Positions 16,811-27,814 of a stretch of DNA of 64,000 bases are shown here, piece after piece; the first letter of the stretch is position 1; every line of letters starts with the position of its first letter. Under the pieces are notes generated by a model. That model ran no database searches and was not told the origin of the DNA. It saw nothing but the letters and a program-made list of their open reading frames with translations. Origin of the DNA: Corynebacterium lujinxingii (lineage in GTDB: Bacteria; Actinomycetota; Actinomycetes; Mycobacteriales; Mycobacteriaceae); assembly GCF_014490555.1 (NCBI RefSeq), contig NZ_CP061032.1:1798001-1862000 (forward strand). Reading direction: 5' to 3'. Position numbers and translations under genes: made by a program.

Positions 16811-18214
16811 ATGTTCCACCGCAGCCCGCTTCCGGATATCGCCCTGCCGGAAACCACGCTGTTCGCATTGCTTGACGACGACTCCCCCGCCCTCACCGAA
16901 ATCGACACCGGCCGCAGCGTCACCTACGCCGAGCTGCGCGCGCTCGCCCTCGGCACGGCGTCCGCGTTGGCCGCGCGCGGGGTCGGCCCGGGCAGCGTGG
17001 TCGAGCTGCGCATGCCGAACTCCATCAACTTCGCCGCAGGCCTGCTCGGCGCCTCGGCCACGGGCGCGACCGTGTGTTTGATCGGGCACTCGTTGCGTGA
17101 CGACGAAGCCCGCCACCTAGCAACCCTCGCCGGCGCTACCGACCGCGTGCGTGCCGACGACATCCGCCCCGGCACCTTCACCCCAGTGGGCGACCCCGAT
17201 GACGTGGCGGTCATCCCCTTTTCTTCCGGCACGACCGGGCTGCCGAAGGCGGTCGAACTGACCCACCGCGCCGTGACCGCCAACGCCGCGCAGTTCAACG
17301 CCGCACTCGCCGCCAGCGGCATCGGGCCGGGCGGCGAGGTTGTGGCACCCCTGCCCTTTTCACATATCTACGGGCTGAACACGCTGCTGTTGTCGTCGCT
17401 GGCCGCCGGCCGCCACGTGTACACCGCCGCGCGTTTCGACTTCGCCGAATTCGCCGCCGCCCACCGCGGCCGGGCCATCGACATCTCCTACATCGCCCCG
17501 CCGATCGCGCTCGCGCTGGCAAATCACGCCGACCCGGCCGACTTCGCCGGCACCCGGTTCATGGTCTGCGGCGCCGCCTCCTTGGACACCTCCCTCGCCC
17601 GCACGGTGGAGCGCCGTATCGGCGTGGAGATCCTTCAGGGCTACGGCACAACCGAATCCGCACCGGTGACCCATGTCGGCATCGCCGGAAAGTCGGACCC
17701 CGGCACCATCGGGTTTGCGCTGCCGAACACGCAGTTCCGTTTAAGCGACTCAGGCGAGCTGCTCGTGCGCGGCCCCCAACTCATGCGCGGCTACCTGGGC
17801 AACCCGGACGCCACGGCGGCTGCGATTCGCGACGGCTGGCTGCACACCGGCGACATCGCGCGCATCAACAGCGATGAGACCGTCACCATCGTCGACCGCG
17901 CCAAGGAAGTGTTCAAGTACCACGGCTTCCAGGTCGCGCCAGCGGAACTCGAGGCGCTGTTGATCACCCACCCGCGCATCGCCGACGCCGCCGTGACCGC
18001 CCACACACGCACCGTTGGCGGGGTGGCTGAGGAGGTGCCGCGTGCGTTCGTCGTTAAGCAAGGTGCGCTGGACGCGGAAGAAGTGATGGCGTGGGTCGCC
18101 GCACGCGTCACGCCGTACAAGAAGGTGCGCGTGGTCACGTTCGTCGACGCGATCCCGCGCAGCGCGGCAGGCAAAATCCTGCGGCGCGAACTTACGTCCC
18201 CAGGTGCTGAGTGA
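16811..18214 (+). CDS. AMP-dependent acyl-CoA synthetase / 4-coumarate-CoA-ligase-like enzyme
   Basis: 467 residues of the ANL adenylating superfamily. The phosphate-binding loop FSSGTTGLPKAVE is near residue 135, GYGTTES is the A5 motif, HTGDIARI supplies the adenylate-binding Asp, and PRSAAGKILRREL holds the C-terminal catalytic lysine. It activates a carboxylic acid as acyl-AMP and transfers it to CoA; the acid is unknown. At 467 residues it is shorter than most fatty-acid ligases (500 or more). The ATG at 16811 follows CCTTTCCTCC. It overlaps the convergent DUF4233 gene by 23 bp. Confidence 0.88.
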   Translation: MFHRSPLPDIALPETTLFALLDDDSPALTEIDTGRSVTYAELRALALGTASALAARGVGPGSVVELRMPNSINFAAGLLGASATGATVCLIGHSLRDDEARHLATLAGATDRVRADDIRPGTFTPVGDPDDVAVIPFSSGTTGLPKAVELTHRAVTANAAQFNAALAASGIGPGGEVVAPLPFSHIYGLNTLLLSSLAAGRHVYTAARFDFAEFAAAHRGRAIDISYIAPPIALALANHADPADFAGTRFMVCGAASLDTSLARTVERRIGVEILQGYGTTESAPVTHVGIAGKSDPGTIGFALPNTQFRLSDSGELLVRGPQLMRGYLGNPDATAAAIRDGWLHTGDIARINSDETVTIVDRAKEVFKYHGFQVAPAELEALLITHPRIADAAVTAHTRTVGGVAEEVPRAFVVKQGALDAEEVMAWVAARVTPYKKVRVVTFVDAIPRSAAGKILRRELTSPGAE

Positions 18215-18623
18215 CCAGGTATCCGTGGCGCATGCGCTGAATCATCTCCGAGCGCAGGCGGATAATGAAGTACCACACGATGCCGAAGATGATGCCCACC
18301 GCGGTGACCGACCAGTGGATGAAGAAGCCCAGGATTAGCGGGATCTGCAGTGCCAGGTCGATCCAAAGCGCGCCCGGCTTGCGCTGGAACGCCGCCATGA
18401 CCACGTGCGCGACGCCGATGACGGTGATGTAGACCCAGTTGAACGTGGTCCAGTGCACGCCGTCGTCAACCTTGAGGATCACCGTGAGGATGAGCAGCAC
18501 CGTGATCGCCTCCATGATCAAGGTGCCGGAAAGGACGCCACCGAGGCCCGCCATCGGGTCCTTGACAGGCTGTTTGCCGGGCCCGAGCGGGCCCATCTCG
18601 AGTTGCGTCTTCTTTCGTGCCAT
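18192..18623 (-). CDS. DUF4233 membrane protein linked to folC
   Basis: 143 residues with four predicted membrane helices after a basic N-terminus (MARKKTQLEMGPLG). DUF4233 proteins lie downstream of folC across actinobacteria, here separated from it by one ATP-grasp gene. Function unknown. Its 3' end overlaps the ligase gene on the other strand. Confidence 0.85.
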   Translation of the reverse strand: MARKKTQLEMGPLGPGKQPVKDPMAGLGGVLSGTLIMEAITVLLILTVILKVDDGVHWTTFNWVYITVIGVAHVVMAAFQRKPGALWIDLALQIPLILGFFIHWSVTAVGIIFGIVWYFIIRLRSEMIQRMRHGYLVTQHLGT

Positions 18624-18644
18624 GGGGTTATGGTAGCTGCCCGC

Positions 18645-19484
18645 TTACAACCCCAGGTAGTCGATCACCGCAGCAGCGACATCCACCCCGGTGGTCTTGC
18701 TCAGGGAGTGGAACTGCGCGTTGGAGTTCACCTCGCCCACCAGCGGCGCGTCCGCGTCGAGGAAGTCCACCGAGCCGATCTCGAGGCCCAACGCGTCCAT
18801 CGCTCGGCGCGCGATATCGATGTACTCGGCCGGCGGATCCCACGGCTCCGCCCGCCCGCCGCCGGTGACGTTCGCGCGGAAGTCCCCGCCCTCACCGAAA
18901 CGACGCATCGCAGCCACCGGAGTGCGACCCACCATGTAGATCCGCGCGTCGCGACCCCGCGATCCCGCCACGAACTCCTCGGCGATCACCGGCGATGGAT
19001 GGGCCTCGCGAAGCACCTCGATCAACTCATCTTCGTTGTCCACCAGGAACACCCCGCTGCCCCACGAGCCGACCGCGTGCTTCGCGACCACCGGATACCC
19101 CAACTCGCCCACCGCGCGCGCGAACTCGCTTTCGGCCCACTCCTCCGCGTCGAGGTTTCGGTACGCAAGCGGCGCAGTGATGGTCCGCGGATGGGCGATG
19201 CCGGCCTTCGTCAGCGCGGCGTGCGTGTACGCCTTGTTGTCGCACAGCGCGATGCTTGTCGACGAATTCACGCACCGCACCCCGCACGCCTCCAATTGGG
19301 CAACCGCGGCGACGTCCTTGTCCATGATGAACGCCACCTCCGGCGCCTCATCCAAGTGCGTCACGGCGTAGTCAGTGGTCACGCGGGTCAGCTTGCCGCC
19401 TGACTTGGCCACAAGCTGGTCGAATTGCCACTCAAACTTGTCCCAGTGCAGCCACCGGTTGGTCACCAGCCAGGCAGTGGTCAC
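18645..19484 (-). CDS. ATP-grasp ligase, RimK-like
   Basis: 279 residues. The ATP-grasp pattern is visible: lysine-bearing VVAKHAVGSWGSGVFLV, EEFV, then Arg and the metal ligands in GSVDFLDAD and GEVNSNAQF. RimK-type enzymes add amino acids (often glutamate) to a protein or small molecule; the acceptor here is unknown. The start is GTG at 19484, 3 nt after the folC stop, so it is coupled to folC. Because FolC adds glutamates to folate and RimK relatives also add glutamate, a link with a glutamylated product is possible but unproven. Confidence 0.82.
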   Translation of the reverse strand: MTTAWLVTNRWLHWDKFEWQFDQLVAKSGGKLTRVTTDYAVTHLDEAPEVAFIMDKDVAAVAQLEACGVRCVNSSTSIALCDNKAYTHAALTKAGIAHPRTITAPLAYRNLDAEEWAESEFARAVGELGYPVVAKHAVGSWGSGVFLVDNEDELIEVLREAHPSPVIAEEFVAGSRGRDARIYMVGRTPVAAMRRFGEGGDFRANVTGGGRAEPWDPPAEYIDIARRAMDALGLEIGSVDFLDADAPLVGEVNSNAQFHSLSKTTGVDVAAAVIDYLGL

Positions 19485-19487
19485 GGC

Positions 19488-21074
19488 CTACACACCCCGG
19501 GCGCTGCGCAGGTACGCCCGCGCCTGGCCTGCGGTGGCCACCGATCCAGTGACCAGCACGCCGACGCCTTCCGGGCCTTCCTCCTCGGCTAACTCGATGG
19601 CCAGTTCGACTGCGGAGGGCAGGTGGTCGTCGACACGCACGCGCTCGTCGCCGAAGACCTCGTAGGCGATCTCAGCCAATGCGTGGGCGTCCATGGCGCG
19701 GGGGTCGGTGTTGTGGGTGATGATGACGTCGGCAAGCACAGGCTCAAGTGCGGTGAGCATCGCGCGAGCGTCCTTGTCCGCGAACACGGAAACCACACCG
19801 ATGACGGACTGGTAGTTGAAGTCGCGGCCCATCGTCTCGGCGAGCGTTGCCGCGCCGTGGGGGTTGTGGGCGGCGTCGATAAGCACCACCGGATCGCCCA
19901 ACACGCGCTCCACGCGGGCCGGGACTGCGACCTCGGTAAAACCCTGGCGCACCGAATCCAGATCCAGCGGCTGCTGGCGCGTCACACCGAACAGGCTCTC
20001 CACCGCAGCCAGCGCCACCGCGGCATTTGCGGCCTGGTGGGCGCCGGACAGCGGCAGGAAGATGTCGTCGTAGAGCCCGCCGAGCCCGTTGAGCTTTAAC
20101 TGCTGGCCGCCGACCGCGACGCCCGCCTCGTCGACGGCGAAGTCGCGGCCCAGGCGCGCCACCGCGGCATCGGTTTCAACGGCGCGCTCCAAAATGACGC
20201 GCATGGCCTCCGGCTCTTGCTCGGCGACGATCGCGATGTTTTCCGCCGGGCCGTACCCGTCGCGCTCGCGTGCCTTGATGATCCCGGCCTTTTGCGCCGC
20301 GATCTCCTCGAGCGTGTCGCCCAGAAACGCCTGGTGGTCGATGCCAACCGGGGTGATCACGGACACGTCCGCCTCGACCACGTTGGTCGCGTCCCAGGTG
20401 CCGCCCATGCCGACCTCGATGACCGCGATGTCCACCGGCGCGTCCGCGAACGCCGCGTACGCGATGCCGACGAGCACCTCGAACCGGCTCATCGTCGCCT
20501 CGCCGCGCTCCGCGAACGTCTGGTCCACCATCTCGACGTACGGCTCGATGTCGCGGAAGATTTCCACGAACCGGGTCTGGGAGATCTCCTCGCCATCGAT
20601 GACGATGCACTCGGTGACCCGCTCCAACTCCGGCGACGTGAACAGCCCGGTACGGCGGTTCAGCGCGCGCAGCAGCGACTCCGCCATCCGCGCCGTCGAC
20701 GTCTTGCCGTTCGTGCCGGCGACGTGGATGACGTCGAAGGACTGCTGCGGGGTGCCCAAAAAGTCCGTCAGCATGGCGATGCGGTCCAGCGACGGGTTCG
20801 GGTCGTTCGCTGCCTGCCGCGCATCCAGCGTTGCGACGACATCCGCAAACTCCGGGTGATCCCCCTCCGCCGGCACAGCCTGCGCGGGCTCCTCTGGCTC
20901 GTCGGCCGGGGCAGCCTCGCCGAGCTTCAGCGTGATGCCGTAGTCGGTCATCTCCAACTGGCCGAAGTCGGTCTCGCGCGCGGACTCCAAGTCGGCGGGG
21001 TCGAGGCCCTCCAGGGCGTCGTCGCCAAGCTGCGCGCGCAGTGCCTCGTACGCGTCCCGGTCGAATTCGGTCAT
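19488..21074 (-). CDS. folC: Bifunctional folylpolyglutamate synthase / dihydrofolate synthase
   Basis: 528 residues. The Mur-ligase-type P-loop AGTNGKTSTARM starts at 119; IEVGMGGTWDATNVV, PVGIDH and HNPHGA are conserved folC signatures. It joins glutamate to dihydropteroate and folates. About 70 N-terminal residues are acidic and beyond the usual start, as in several corynebacterial FolC proteins. The ATG overlaps the valS stop (TAATG), so valS, folC and the ATP-grasp gene form a coupled unit. Confidence 0.95.
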   Translation of the reverse strand: MTEFDRDAYEALRAQLGDDALEGLDPADLESARETDFGQLEMTDYGITLKLGEAAPADEPEEPAQAVPAEGDHPEFADVVATLDARQAANDPNPSLDRIAMLTDFLGTPQQSFDVIHVAGTNGKTSTARMAESLLRALNRRTGLFTSPELERVTECIVIDGEEISQTRFVEIFRDIEPYVEMVDQTFAERGEATMSRFEVLVGIAYAAFADAPVDIAVIEVGMGGTWDATNVVEADVSVITPVGIDHQAFLGDTLEEIAAQKAGIIKARERDGYGPAENIAIVAEQEPEAMRVILERAVETDAAVARLGRDFAVDEAGVAVGGQQLKLNGLGGLYDDIFLPLSGAHQAANAAVALAAVESLFGVTRQQPLDLDSVRQGFTEVAVPARVERVLGDPVVLIDAAHNPHGAATLAETMGRDFNYQSVIGVVSVFADKDARAMLTALEPVLADVIITHNTDPRAMDAHALAEIAYEVFGDERVRVDDHLPSAVELAIELAEEEGPEGVGVLVTGSVATAGQARAYLRSARGV

Positions 21075-23770
21075 TACTTCAGCGCCTCAAGACGCGCGGT
21101 GACGCGCTCGAACTCTTCCTGCGCGACCTGCTGGCGCACCTTGATCTTCTCCACGACCTGCTCCGGCGCATTGGCCAGGAACTGCTCGTTGGACAGCTGG
21201 CCGCCGGTGGTGTCGAGCTCCTTCTGCGCGGCCGCGAGTTCCTTTTCCAGGCGCTTGCGCTCCGCGGCCACGTCGACGGTGCCGGAGGTGTCCAGCGCGA
21301 CATCCAGGTTCACCTTGCTCAGGCGCATCTCAATGCTTGCCGACGACTCAAAGCCGTCTTCCGGCACCTCCACCTTGGCAATCTGGCGCACCATCGCCTC
21401 CTGGCCCGCCAAGTCGGCGGCGGCGAAGTCGAGGCGTGCCGGCACTTTCTGCGAGGGCTTCACACCCTGGTCGGAGCGGAAACGGCGCAACTCGGTGATC
21501 AGCTTGATGGAATCCTCGATGCGACGGCGGGCATCCTCGTCGGTTGCGGCGCCGCCATTGGTGTCCTCCGCGGTCGGCCACGGCGCGAGCGTGACCGTGT
21601 CCTCGCCGGTGAGCGCCTTCCACAGCACCTCGGTGATAAACGGCATCGTCGGGTGCAGCAGGCGCAGCACGACGTCGAGCACGCGGCCGAGCACGATCTT
21701 GGTGTTTTCGCCCTGCTCGCTCTCGCCGTCCCGCGGGATCTGGGTCTTGGCGATTTCCAGGTACCAGTCGCAGAGCTCATCCCACGCGAAGTGGTAGAGC
21801 GCCTCGTTGGCCTTGGCAAACTGGTAGTCGTCCAGGTAGGCGTCCACCTTGGCGCGCAGTTCTTCGGCGCGGTCGAGGATCCAGCGGTCGGCGTCGGTGA
21901 GTGCGTCGCGGGCCGGGAGGTCGTCGACACGCGCGCCGTTCATCAGCGCGAACTTGGTGGCGTTGAACAGCTTGGTGGCGAAGTTGCGGGCGGCGGTGGC
22001 GTGGTCGTCGCCGATCGGCAGATCCACGCCCGGGTTCGCGCCGCGAGCTAGGGCGAAACGCAGCGCGTCGGCGCCGTACTGCTCCACCCAATCCATCGGG
22101 TCGATGCCGTTGCCCAGCGACTTGGACATCTTGCGGCCCTTTTCGTCGCGCACCAGGCCGTGCAGGTACAGGTGGTGGAACGGGATCTGCGGACGGCCCT
22201 CCTTGCCGGCACCCAAGATCTCCGGCGTCTCCTGGCCGGCGAACGTGCCGAACATCATCATGCGCGCCACCCAGAAAAACAGGATGTCGTACGCGGTGAC
22301 CAGAACGGTCGTGGGATAGAACTTCTCAAGATCCGGCGTCTTGTCCGGCCAGCCCATGGTGGAAAACGGCCACAGCGCCGACGAGAACCAGGTGTCCAGC
22401 ACATCCGGGTCCTGCTCGTAGCCCGCCGGCGGCTCCTCATCCGGGCCGACGCAGACGACATCTCCGTCCGGGCCGTACCAGATCGGGATGCGGTGGCCCC
22501 ACCACAACTGGCGCGAAATGGTCCAGTCGTGCATGTTGTCCACCCAGTCGAAGTAGCGCTTCTCCAACGAATCCGGGTGGATTGCCGTGTCGCCTTCGCG
22601 CACGGCATCGCCGGAGAGCTTCGCCAACTCGTCGACCTTGACAAACCACTGCAGCGAAAGCCGCGGCTCGATCGGCTCGCCGGAGCGCTCCGAGTGGCCC
22701 ACCGAGTGCACGTACGGGCGGATTTCCTTCACAATGCGCCCCTGCTCAGCCAGCGCCTCGCGCACCGCCACGCGCGCATCCTCACGCGTCATGCCGTCGA
22801 AGCGCGTGCCGGTATCGGCAATGCGGCCCTTCTCGTCCATCACGATCGGCATGTCCAGGTCGTGGCGCAGGCCCATCTCGTAGTCGTTCGGGTCGTGCGC
22901 CGGGGTGATCTTCACGGCACCGGTGCCCAGTTCCATGTCCACGTAATCGTCGGCGATGACCTCGATCTTCAGGTCGTCGCGCAGCGGGTGGTCAAACACT
23001 TCGCCGATCAGGTGCGAATACCGCTCGTCGTCCGGGTGGACGGCGATGGCGACGTCGCCCAGCATCGTTTCCACACGGGTGGTGGCGACGATGAGGTGCG
23101 GTTGGTCGTCGTCAAGCGAGCCGTAGCGGATGGAGACGAACTCGCCCTCGACGTCCTTGTACACCACCTCGATGTCAGAGACGGCGGTTTCCAGCACCGG
23201 CGACCAGTTCACCAGGCGGTAGTCGCGGTAGACCAGGCCGCGGTCGTAAAGCTGCTTGAAAATCGTCTGCACCGCGCGCGACAGCCCCTCGTCCAGAGTG
23301 AAGCGCTCGCGGGACCAGTCGACGGAATCGCCGATCGCGCGCATCTGCGACGTAATCGTGCCGCCGTACTGCTCCTTCCACTCCCAGACGCGGTCGATGA
23401 ACTCCTCGCGGCCGTAGTCGTAGCGGTCCTTGCCCTCCTCGGCCTTGAGCTTCGCCTCCACCTTGGTCTGGGTGGCGATACCCGCGTGGTCCATGCCCGG
23501 CAGCCACAGCACCTCGTAGCCCTGCATGCGCTTGCGGCGCACGAGCGAGTCCATCAGCGTGTGGTCGAGCGCGTGGCCCATGTGCAGCTGACCCGTCACG
23601 TTCGGCGGCGGCAGCACGATGGAGTACGCGGGCTTGTCGGAGTGGGCGTCGGCGGTGAAATACCCGGCGCTCACCCAGCCTTCGTAGAGGTCGCGTTCGT
23701 GGTCGCCGGGCTCCCACGACTTCGGCAGCGCGTCGGCGCGGTTCAGATTGTTCTCAGTCACGCGCCCCAT
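21074..23770 (-). CDS. valS: Valyl-tRNA synthetase
   Basis: 898 residues. Class I signatures are HMGH at 63-66 and KMSKS near 550. The CP1 editing domain lies between, and a C-terminal coiled coil (AERKRLEKELAAAQKEL) binds tRNA. The ATG at 23768-23770 is used here; a GTG two codons downstream, preceded by GGGG, is an alternative that would shorten the protein by only three residues. It follows mdh after 13 bp. Confidence 0.97.
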   Translation of the reverse strand: MGRVTENNLNRADALPKSWEPGDHERDLYEGWVSAGYFTADAHSDKPAYSIVLPPPNVTGQLHMGHALDHTLMDSLVRRKRMQGYEVLWLPGMDHAGIATQTKVEAKLKAEEGKDRYDYGREEFIDRVWEWKEQYGGTITSQMRAIGDSVDWSRERFTLDEGLSRAVQTIFKQLYDRGLVYRDYRLVNWSPVLETAVSDIEVVYKDVEGEFVSIRYGSLDDDQPHLIVATTRVETMLGDVAIAVHPDDERYSHLIGEVFDHPLRDDLKIEVIADDYVDMELGTGAVKITPAHDPNDYEMGLRHDLDMPIVMDEKGRIADTGTRFDGMTREDARVAVREALAEQGRIVKEIRPYVHSVGHSERSGEPIEPRLSLQWFVKVDELAKLSGDAVREGDTAIHPDSLEKRYFDWVDNMHDWTISRQLWWGHRIPIWYGPDGDVVCVGPDEEPPAGYEQDPDVLDTWFSSALWPFSTMGWPDKTPDLEKFYPTTVLVTAYDILFFWVARMMMFGTFAGQETPEILGAGKEGRPQIPFHHLYLHGLVRDEKGRKMSKSLGNGIDPMDWVEQYGADALRFALARGANPGVDLPIGDDHATAARNFATKLFNATKFALMNGARVDDLPARDALTDADRWILDRAEELRAKVDAYLDDYQFAKANEALYHFAWDELCDWYLEIAKTQIPRDGESEQGENTKIVLGRVLDVVLRLLHPTMPFITEVLWKALTGEDTVTLAPWPTAEDTNGGAATDEDARRRIEDSIKLITELRRFRSDQGVKPSQKVPARLDFAAADLAGQEAMVRQIAKVEVPEDGFESSASIEMRLSKVNLDVALDTSGTVDVAAERKRLEKELAAAQKELDTTGGQLSNEQFLANAPEQVVEKIKVRQQVAQEEFERVTARLEALK

Positions 23771-23783
23771 CTTAACGAGCCGC

Positions 23784-24755
23784 CTAAAACAGCTCGTCGG
23801 CGATCGCCGCCTCCTGCTTCAGTGCGTCGATGTTGGCGTCGACGCGGCGGCGTTGCTCGTCGTCAAGCGTGAGCTTCTCGACGACCTCCCACGCCCCGTT
23901 CTCCCCCACCACCGGGAAGCCGAACACGAGGCCTTCGTCCACGCCGTACTGGCCCGTCGACGGGATCGCGGCGGTGGTCCACTTGCCGGCGGTGCCCTGC
24001 ACCCAGTCGCGCATGTGGTCCACCGCGGCGGAGGCGGCAGAAGCGGCCGAGGACTTGCCGCGCACCTCGATGATCTCCGCGCCGCGCTTGGCCACCCGCG
24101 GGATGAACTCGTCGGTGTACCAGGTGCGATCCACCTGAACCGGGGTGCCGTCCACCGTGGCGTAAGTGATGTCCGGGAACTGGGTGTCGCCGTGATTGCC
24201 CCACACCACGAGGCGCTCGATGTCGTTCGGCCAGATCTCAAGCTTTTGCGCCAGCATCGACAGCGCACGGTTGTGGTCGAGGCGCATCATCGCGTTGAAG
24301 CGGTCCGCCGGCACGTCCGGGGCGGCCTTGTTGGCGATGTAGGCGTTGGTGTTCGCCGGGTTGCCCACCACCAAAACGCGGACGTCGTCGGCGGCGTTCT
24401 CGTTGATCGCCTGGCCCTGGCCGATGAAGATCTTGCCGTTGGCCGAAAGCATGTCCGCGCGCGATTCGCCCTTGCCGCGCGGCTTCGCGCCGACGAGGAA
24501 CGCGGCCTGCGCGCCGTCGAACGCCAGGCTCGCAGAATCCGTCACCGTGATCCCGCTAATCAACGGCAGCGCCGAGTCGGATAGTTCCATCGCGGTGCCC
24601 TCCGCCGCACGCACCGCAGCCGGGATCTCAAGCAGGGTCAGATTAACAGGCGTGTCCGGGCCGAACACGTCGCCGTCGGCAATGCGCCACAGCAGCGAGT
24701 ACGCGATGTTGCCGGCCGCGCCGGTGACGACGACGTTCACAGGTGCCTTGGTCAT
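23784..24755 (-). CDS. mdh: Malate dehydrogenase
   Basis: 323 residues of the cytosolic-type (NAD) malate dehydrogenase. The nucleotide-binding GAAGNIAYSL, substrate arginines in GAKPRGKGESRADML, and catalytic pair in LDHNRA and GNHGDTQ are present. It interconverts malate and oxaloacetate. The ATG is preceded by a strong GAGGAGG. It lies divergent from a TetR gene with a 144-bp shared control region. Confidence 0.97.
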   Translation of the reverse strand: MTKAPVNVVVTGAAGNIAYSLLWRIADGDVFGPDTPVNLTLLEIPAAVRAAEGTAMELSDSALPLISGITVTDSASLAFDGAQAAFLVGAKPRGKGESRADMLSANGKIFIGQGQAINENAADDVRVLVVGNPANTNAYIANKAAPDVPADRFNAMMRLDHNRALSMLAQKLEIWPNDIERLVVWGNHGDTQFPDITYATVDGTPVQVDRTWYTDEFIPRVAKRGAEIIEVRGKSSAASAASAAVDHMRDWVQGTAGKWTTAAIPSTGQYGVDEGLVFGFPVVGENGAWEVVEKLTLDDEQRRRVDANIDALKQEAAIADELF

Positions 24756-24899
24756 GGAGGGACCTCCTCGTTTCTGTCGGTTGATCGCTACTCAACTTAC
24801 CCCCGCAGGGGGCAATATGCTTCTCACTCGCACGGTCTTGGGGCACGATATGGGGCAGACATTATTCACGCGCGACGCGGAAACGGGGTTTATTAGGAC

Positions 24900-25600
24900 A
24901 TGGTCGACGAAGCGCCTTCGCCCGAATCGGTCGTGCGCGCCGCCGTGTCCGCATTCGCCCGGCGCGGCTACTCGGGCGTGAAGTTGGACGGCCTGGCAAA
25001 GAAGACCGGCATGACCAAGCGCATGATCCACTACCACTTCGGCGACAAGCGCGGCCTCTATCTGGCGGCGCTGAAGGAGGCGAGCGGGCGGATCGCCCCG
25101 CCGGCGGAGATCTCCAACCGTTCCTACGCCGCGCCGGTGGAGGGGATGCGCCGCTACGTGGACGCGCTCTACCACGCGTTTTTGGACAACCCGGACGCGG
25201 TGCGGCTCATCCTGCGCGAAAACCTCGACCCGGTGGCCGCCGAGGAGGACGCGGCAACGCTCGCCGAGGCGAACGACGTGCTGCTCCACGTCGAGCGGCT
25301 CCTGCTCGCCGGCCAGGACGCCGGCGCCTTCCGCCCCGGCATTTCCGCGGTGGACCTGCTGACGCTGATCGCGTCGCTGTGTTTCTTCCGCATCGGCAAC
25401 GGACTGACCGCCCTGAGCGTGAGTGACGTCGACCTGGAAAGCCGCCGCAACGTCGACGGGATGCGACGCATGGTCATCGACACCGTGCTGACGTTTTTAA
25501 CGTCCAACATCCCCCACTCCGGCTACGAGTCCTATCTGGAGTCCAGCCCGGCGTCGGTGGAAGACCACGCCGGCATTTACAGCGCCGACGGCGGGATCGT

Positions 25601-25604
<4 letters not shown>
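24900..25604 (+). CDS. TetR-family regulator divergent from mdh
   Basis: 234 residues. The helix-turn-helix is at about 25-48 (VKLDGLAKKTGMTKRMIHYHF). The C-terminal part is long and helical. No good ribosome-binding site precedes the ATG at 24900 (only AGGA one base before it), so a leaderless message is possible. Its position suggests control of itself or mdh; no clear operator was found. It overlaps the convergent clpX stop by 4 nt. Confidence 0.88.
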
Positions 25605-26875
<1,271 letters not shown>

Positions 26876-26990
26876 ATGCGCGTATCTACTCCTGTATTTT
26901 CGCCGTAAACAGACCCAAGTTTAGTGGGTCGTGAATGCCTCACCCTACAACGCGTGACGACGCGAAACAGTTCCCGCCCAAAAGGGCCAC

Positions 26991-27767
26991 ATGGGGAGCA
27001 TGACAACGTTGCACACCACCGAATTCGGAAACCCTGATGCGGCGCGCACCGTCGTGCTGCTGAGCTCGATTGCCACCACCCACGAAGCCTGGAACAAGCA
27101 GATCGCAGTGCTTGCCGACGACTACCGCGTCGTCGCTGTCGACCATCGCGGGCACGGCGACTCCCCCACTCCAAACACCCGGCCGGCCGGTGTCGAGGAC
27201 TTGGCGCGCGATGTCCTTGACGCGCTCGATGCCGCCGGGGTGGGTCGTTTCTGCGTCGTCGGCCTGTCGTTCGGCGGCGCGATCGCCCAGTGGCTTGCGG
27301 CCAACACCGACCGCGTGGACAAGGCAGTGTTCGCCGCCACCGCCACGTACCTCGGCGGTGAGGAGCGCTGGGCCGAGCGCTGCGGCATCGTGCGCCGCGA
27401 CGGCACCGGCGCGCTCGCAGGGGCACTCATGCAGGCGTGGTTTACCGACGCCTTCCGCCAATCCCACGCCGACGAGGTGCGCTGGGTGCACGACATGGTC
27501 GAGCGCATCGACGACGAAGGCTACGCCCAAAACGGCGACGCCCTCGCAACCTGGGACTTCGAGGCGGAGCTGCCAAAAATCACCTGCCCGGTGCTCACCA
27601 TCGCCGGCGCCGATGACGCGTCGACCAGCCCGGCGGACTTGGACACCATTGCCAAGGGCGTGTCCGGCCCGGTGCGCTCCGTGGTCATCTCGCCGGGGGC
27701 GCACCAGGTGGCAATTGAAAACCCCGACGCGTTCAACTCCGCACTGACCTCGTTCCTAGCGGAGTAA
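26991..27767 (+). CDS. Alpha/beta hydrolase, 3-oxoadipate enol-lactonase-like
   Basis: 258 residues. The nucleophile elbow GLSFGG, the acid in AGADD and the histidine in GAHQVA complete a Ser-Asp-His triad; DHRGHGDS is the typical oxyanion-side strand. Similarity is to PcaD-like hydrolases, but no other catechol genes lie nearby, so the substrate is open. The start ATG at 26991 has AAAAGGG upstream; an ATG three codons later is possible. It is inserted between clpX and clpP2 on the opposite strand. Confidence 0.85.
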   Translation: MGSMTTLHTTEFGNPDAARTVVLLSSIATTHEAWNKQIAVLADDYRVVAVDHRGHGDSPTPNTRPAGVEDLARDVLDALDAAGVGRFCVVGLSFGGAIAQWLAANTDRVDKAVFAATATYLGGEERWAERCGIVRRDGTGALAGALMQAWFTDAFRQSHADEVRWVHDMVERIDDEGYAQNGDALATWDFEAELPKITCPVLTIAGADDASTSPADLDTIAKGVSGPVRSVVISPGAHQVAIENPDAFNSALTSFLAE

Positions 27768-27814
27768 TCAGCTAGCCTAAAGAAGTTGTCCGTGCCTGAA
27801 AGGAAGTCCGACTC